Made by a program: the position numbers and the translations under genes | DNA from: Spirochaetaceae bacterium | Lineage (GTDB): Bacteria > Spirochaetota > Spirochaetia > SZUA-6 > Fen-1364 | Direction: 5' to 3' | Assembly: GCA_003154555.1 (NCBI GenBank) | Contig: PMDT01000332.1 | Coordinates: 1,686 to 8,648 of the forward strand | Length of the DNA: 6,963 nt | Shown here: in pieces, positions 6,635 to 6,963 of the stretch | How the letters are laid out: every line of letters begins with the position of its first letter | Position numbering within the stretch: the first letter of the stretch is position 1 | The notes under the pieces: generated by a model | Database searches by the model: none | What the model was told of the DNA's origin: nothing | What the model saw: only the letters and a program-made list of their open reading frames with translations

Positions 6635-6963
6635 ATGGTTCGGCGTTTCGGGATGATCGTTGTGGGAATGACGGCCCTCTGTGCTGTCACGCTTTCCGCG
6701 CAGGGGGTACAGTCGGCGACGCCGTCGGCGGGAAATCGACAGCCGGCAGCGGCCTTTGTCGGGAAGCTCGTCGAAACGTCGTTGTCGGTACCGGAAAGCA
6801 TCATCAAGGCCGCCATGGCCTACCGGGGAGTTCCGTATGTGCTGGGCGGGATTTCGCGGGATGGCGTGGATTGCGCGGGACTCATCTACAGGGTTTACAG
6901 CGATGTGGAAGGTATCGACCTTCCCCGTGGCGTGCGCGCCCTCTTTCGCTCAGAACAAAGCAC
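6635..6963 (+). CDS. Exported NlpC/P60 peptidoglycan hydrolase, N-terminal part
   Basis: It is predicted to be a periplasmic or secreted cysteine peptidase that cuts peptide cross-links or stems of peptidoglycan. The frame is open to the right edge, so 109 residues of an unfinished protein are visible. MVRRFGMIVVGM and the following hydrophobic run, ending near 'VTLSAQG' (18-24), form a signal peptide; C16 does not sit in a proper lipobox. After a short linker rich in Ala, Ser and Pro, 'AMAYRGVPYVLGG' (60-72) and 'GVDCAGLIY' (77-85) match the start of the NlpC/P60 fold, with C80 as the expected nucleophile. 'IDLPRGVRALF' (94-104) matches the next conserved segment. The catalytic histidine and third polar residue lie beyond the edge. 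The usual Ser after the Cys is Ala here. Confidence 0.85.
   Translation, partial: MVRRFGMIVVGMTALCAVTLSAQGVQSATPSAGNRQPAAAFVGKLVETSLSVPESIIKAAMAYRGVPYVLGGISRDGVDCAGLIYRVYSDVEGIDLPRGVRALFRSEQS

Noticed and set aside
6635..6700. Lipoprotein signal at C16 of the NlpC/P60 protein
   Set aside because: The residues before the Cys (T-A-L) do not make a lipobox, and a better ordinary cleavage site follows near residue 22.

Overview
The window is a GC-rich, gene-dense bacterial segment in which all eight genes read left to right with almost no non-coding DNA. In order they are: the C-terminal end of an M16-family zinc peptidase (cut by the left edge), dut (dUTPase), an exported protein made of a TPR-like helical region plus a seven-repeat beta-propeller, lptF, lptG, a ROK-family sugar kinase, tgt (tRNA-guanine transglycosylase), and the start of an exported NlpC/P60 cell-wall hydrolase (cut by the right edge).

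The two YjgP/YjgQ (LptF/LptG) permeases and the signal-peptide proteins point to a double-membraned (diderm) bacterium. The M16 peptidase-dut pairing and a combined lptF-lptG / ROK kinase / tgt neighbourhood, in high-GC coding with GTG and TTG starts, would fit a high-GC spirochaete. That assignment rests on remembered gene neighbourhoods, not a search, and is tentative.

Layout: 1-651 holds the peptidase tail and dut, 3 nt apart. 632-2173 is the TPR/propeller protein, starting at a TTG inside the last codons of dut. 2157-4525 is lptF-lptG, with lptF starting inside the propeller gene and lptG overlapping lptF by a GTGA. 4534-6599 is the ROK kinase and tgt, joined by an ATGA overlap. A 35-nt gap, the longest in the window, precedes the NlpC/P60 gene. 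No terminator or obvious internal promoter was seen, so the simplest reading is one polycistronic operon with translational coupling.

Functionally the cluster mixes housekeeping (dUTP removal, queuosine-type tRNA modification, sugar phosphorylation) with envelope biogenesis (LptF/LptG lipid export, a peptidoglycan hydrolase). The least explained member is the propeller protein. It looks like a free-standing periplasmic or secreted version of the propeller usually seen as the sensor part of hybrid histidine kinases, and it is translationally tied to the LPS-export permease pair. It is the best candidate here for an undescribed envelope component. No mobile element, CRISPR array, tRNA or rRNA was found.
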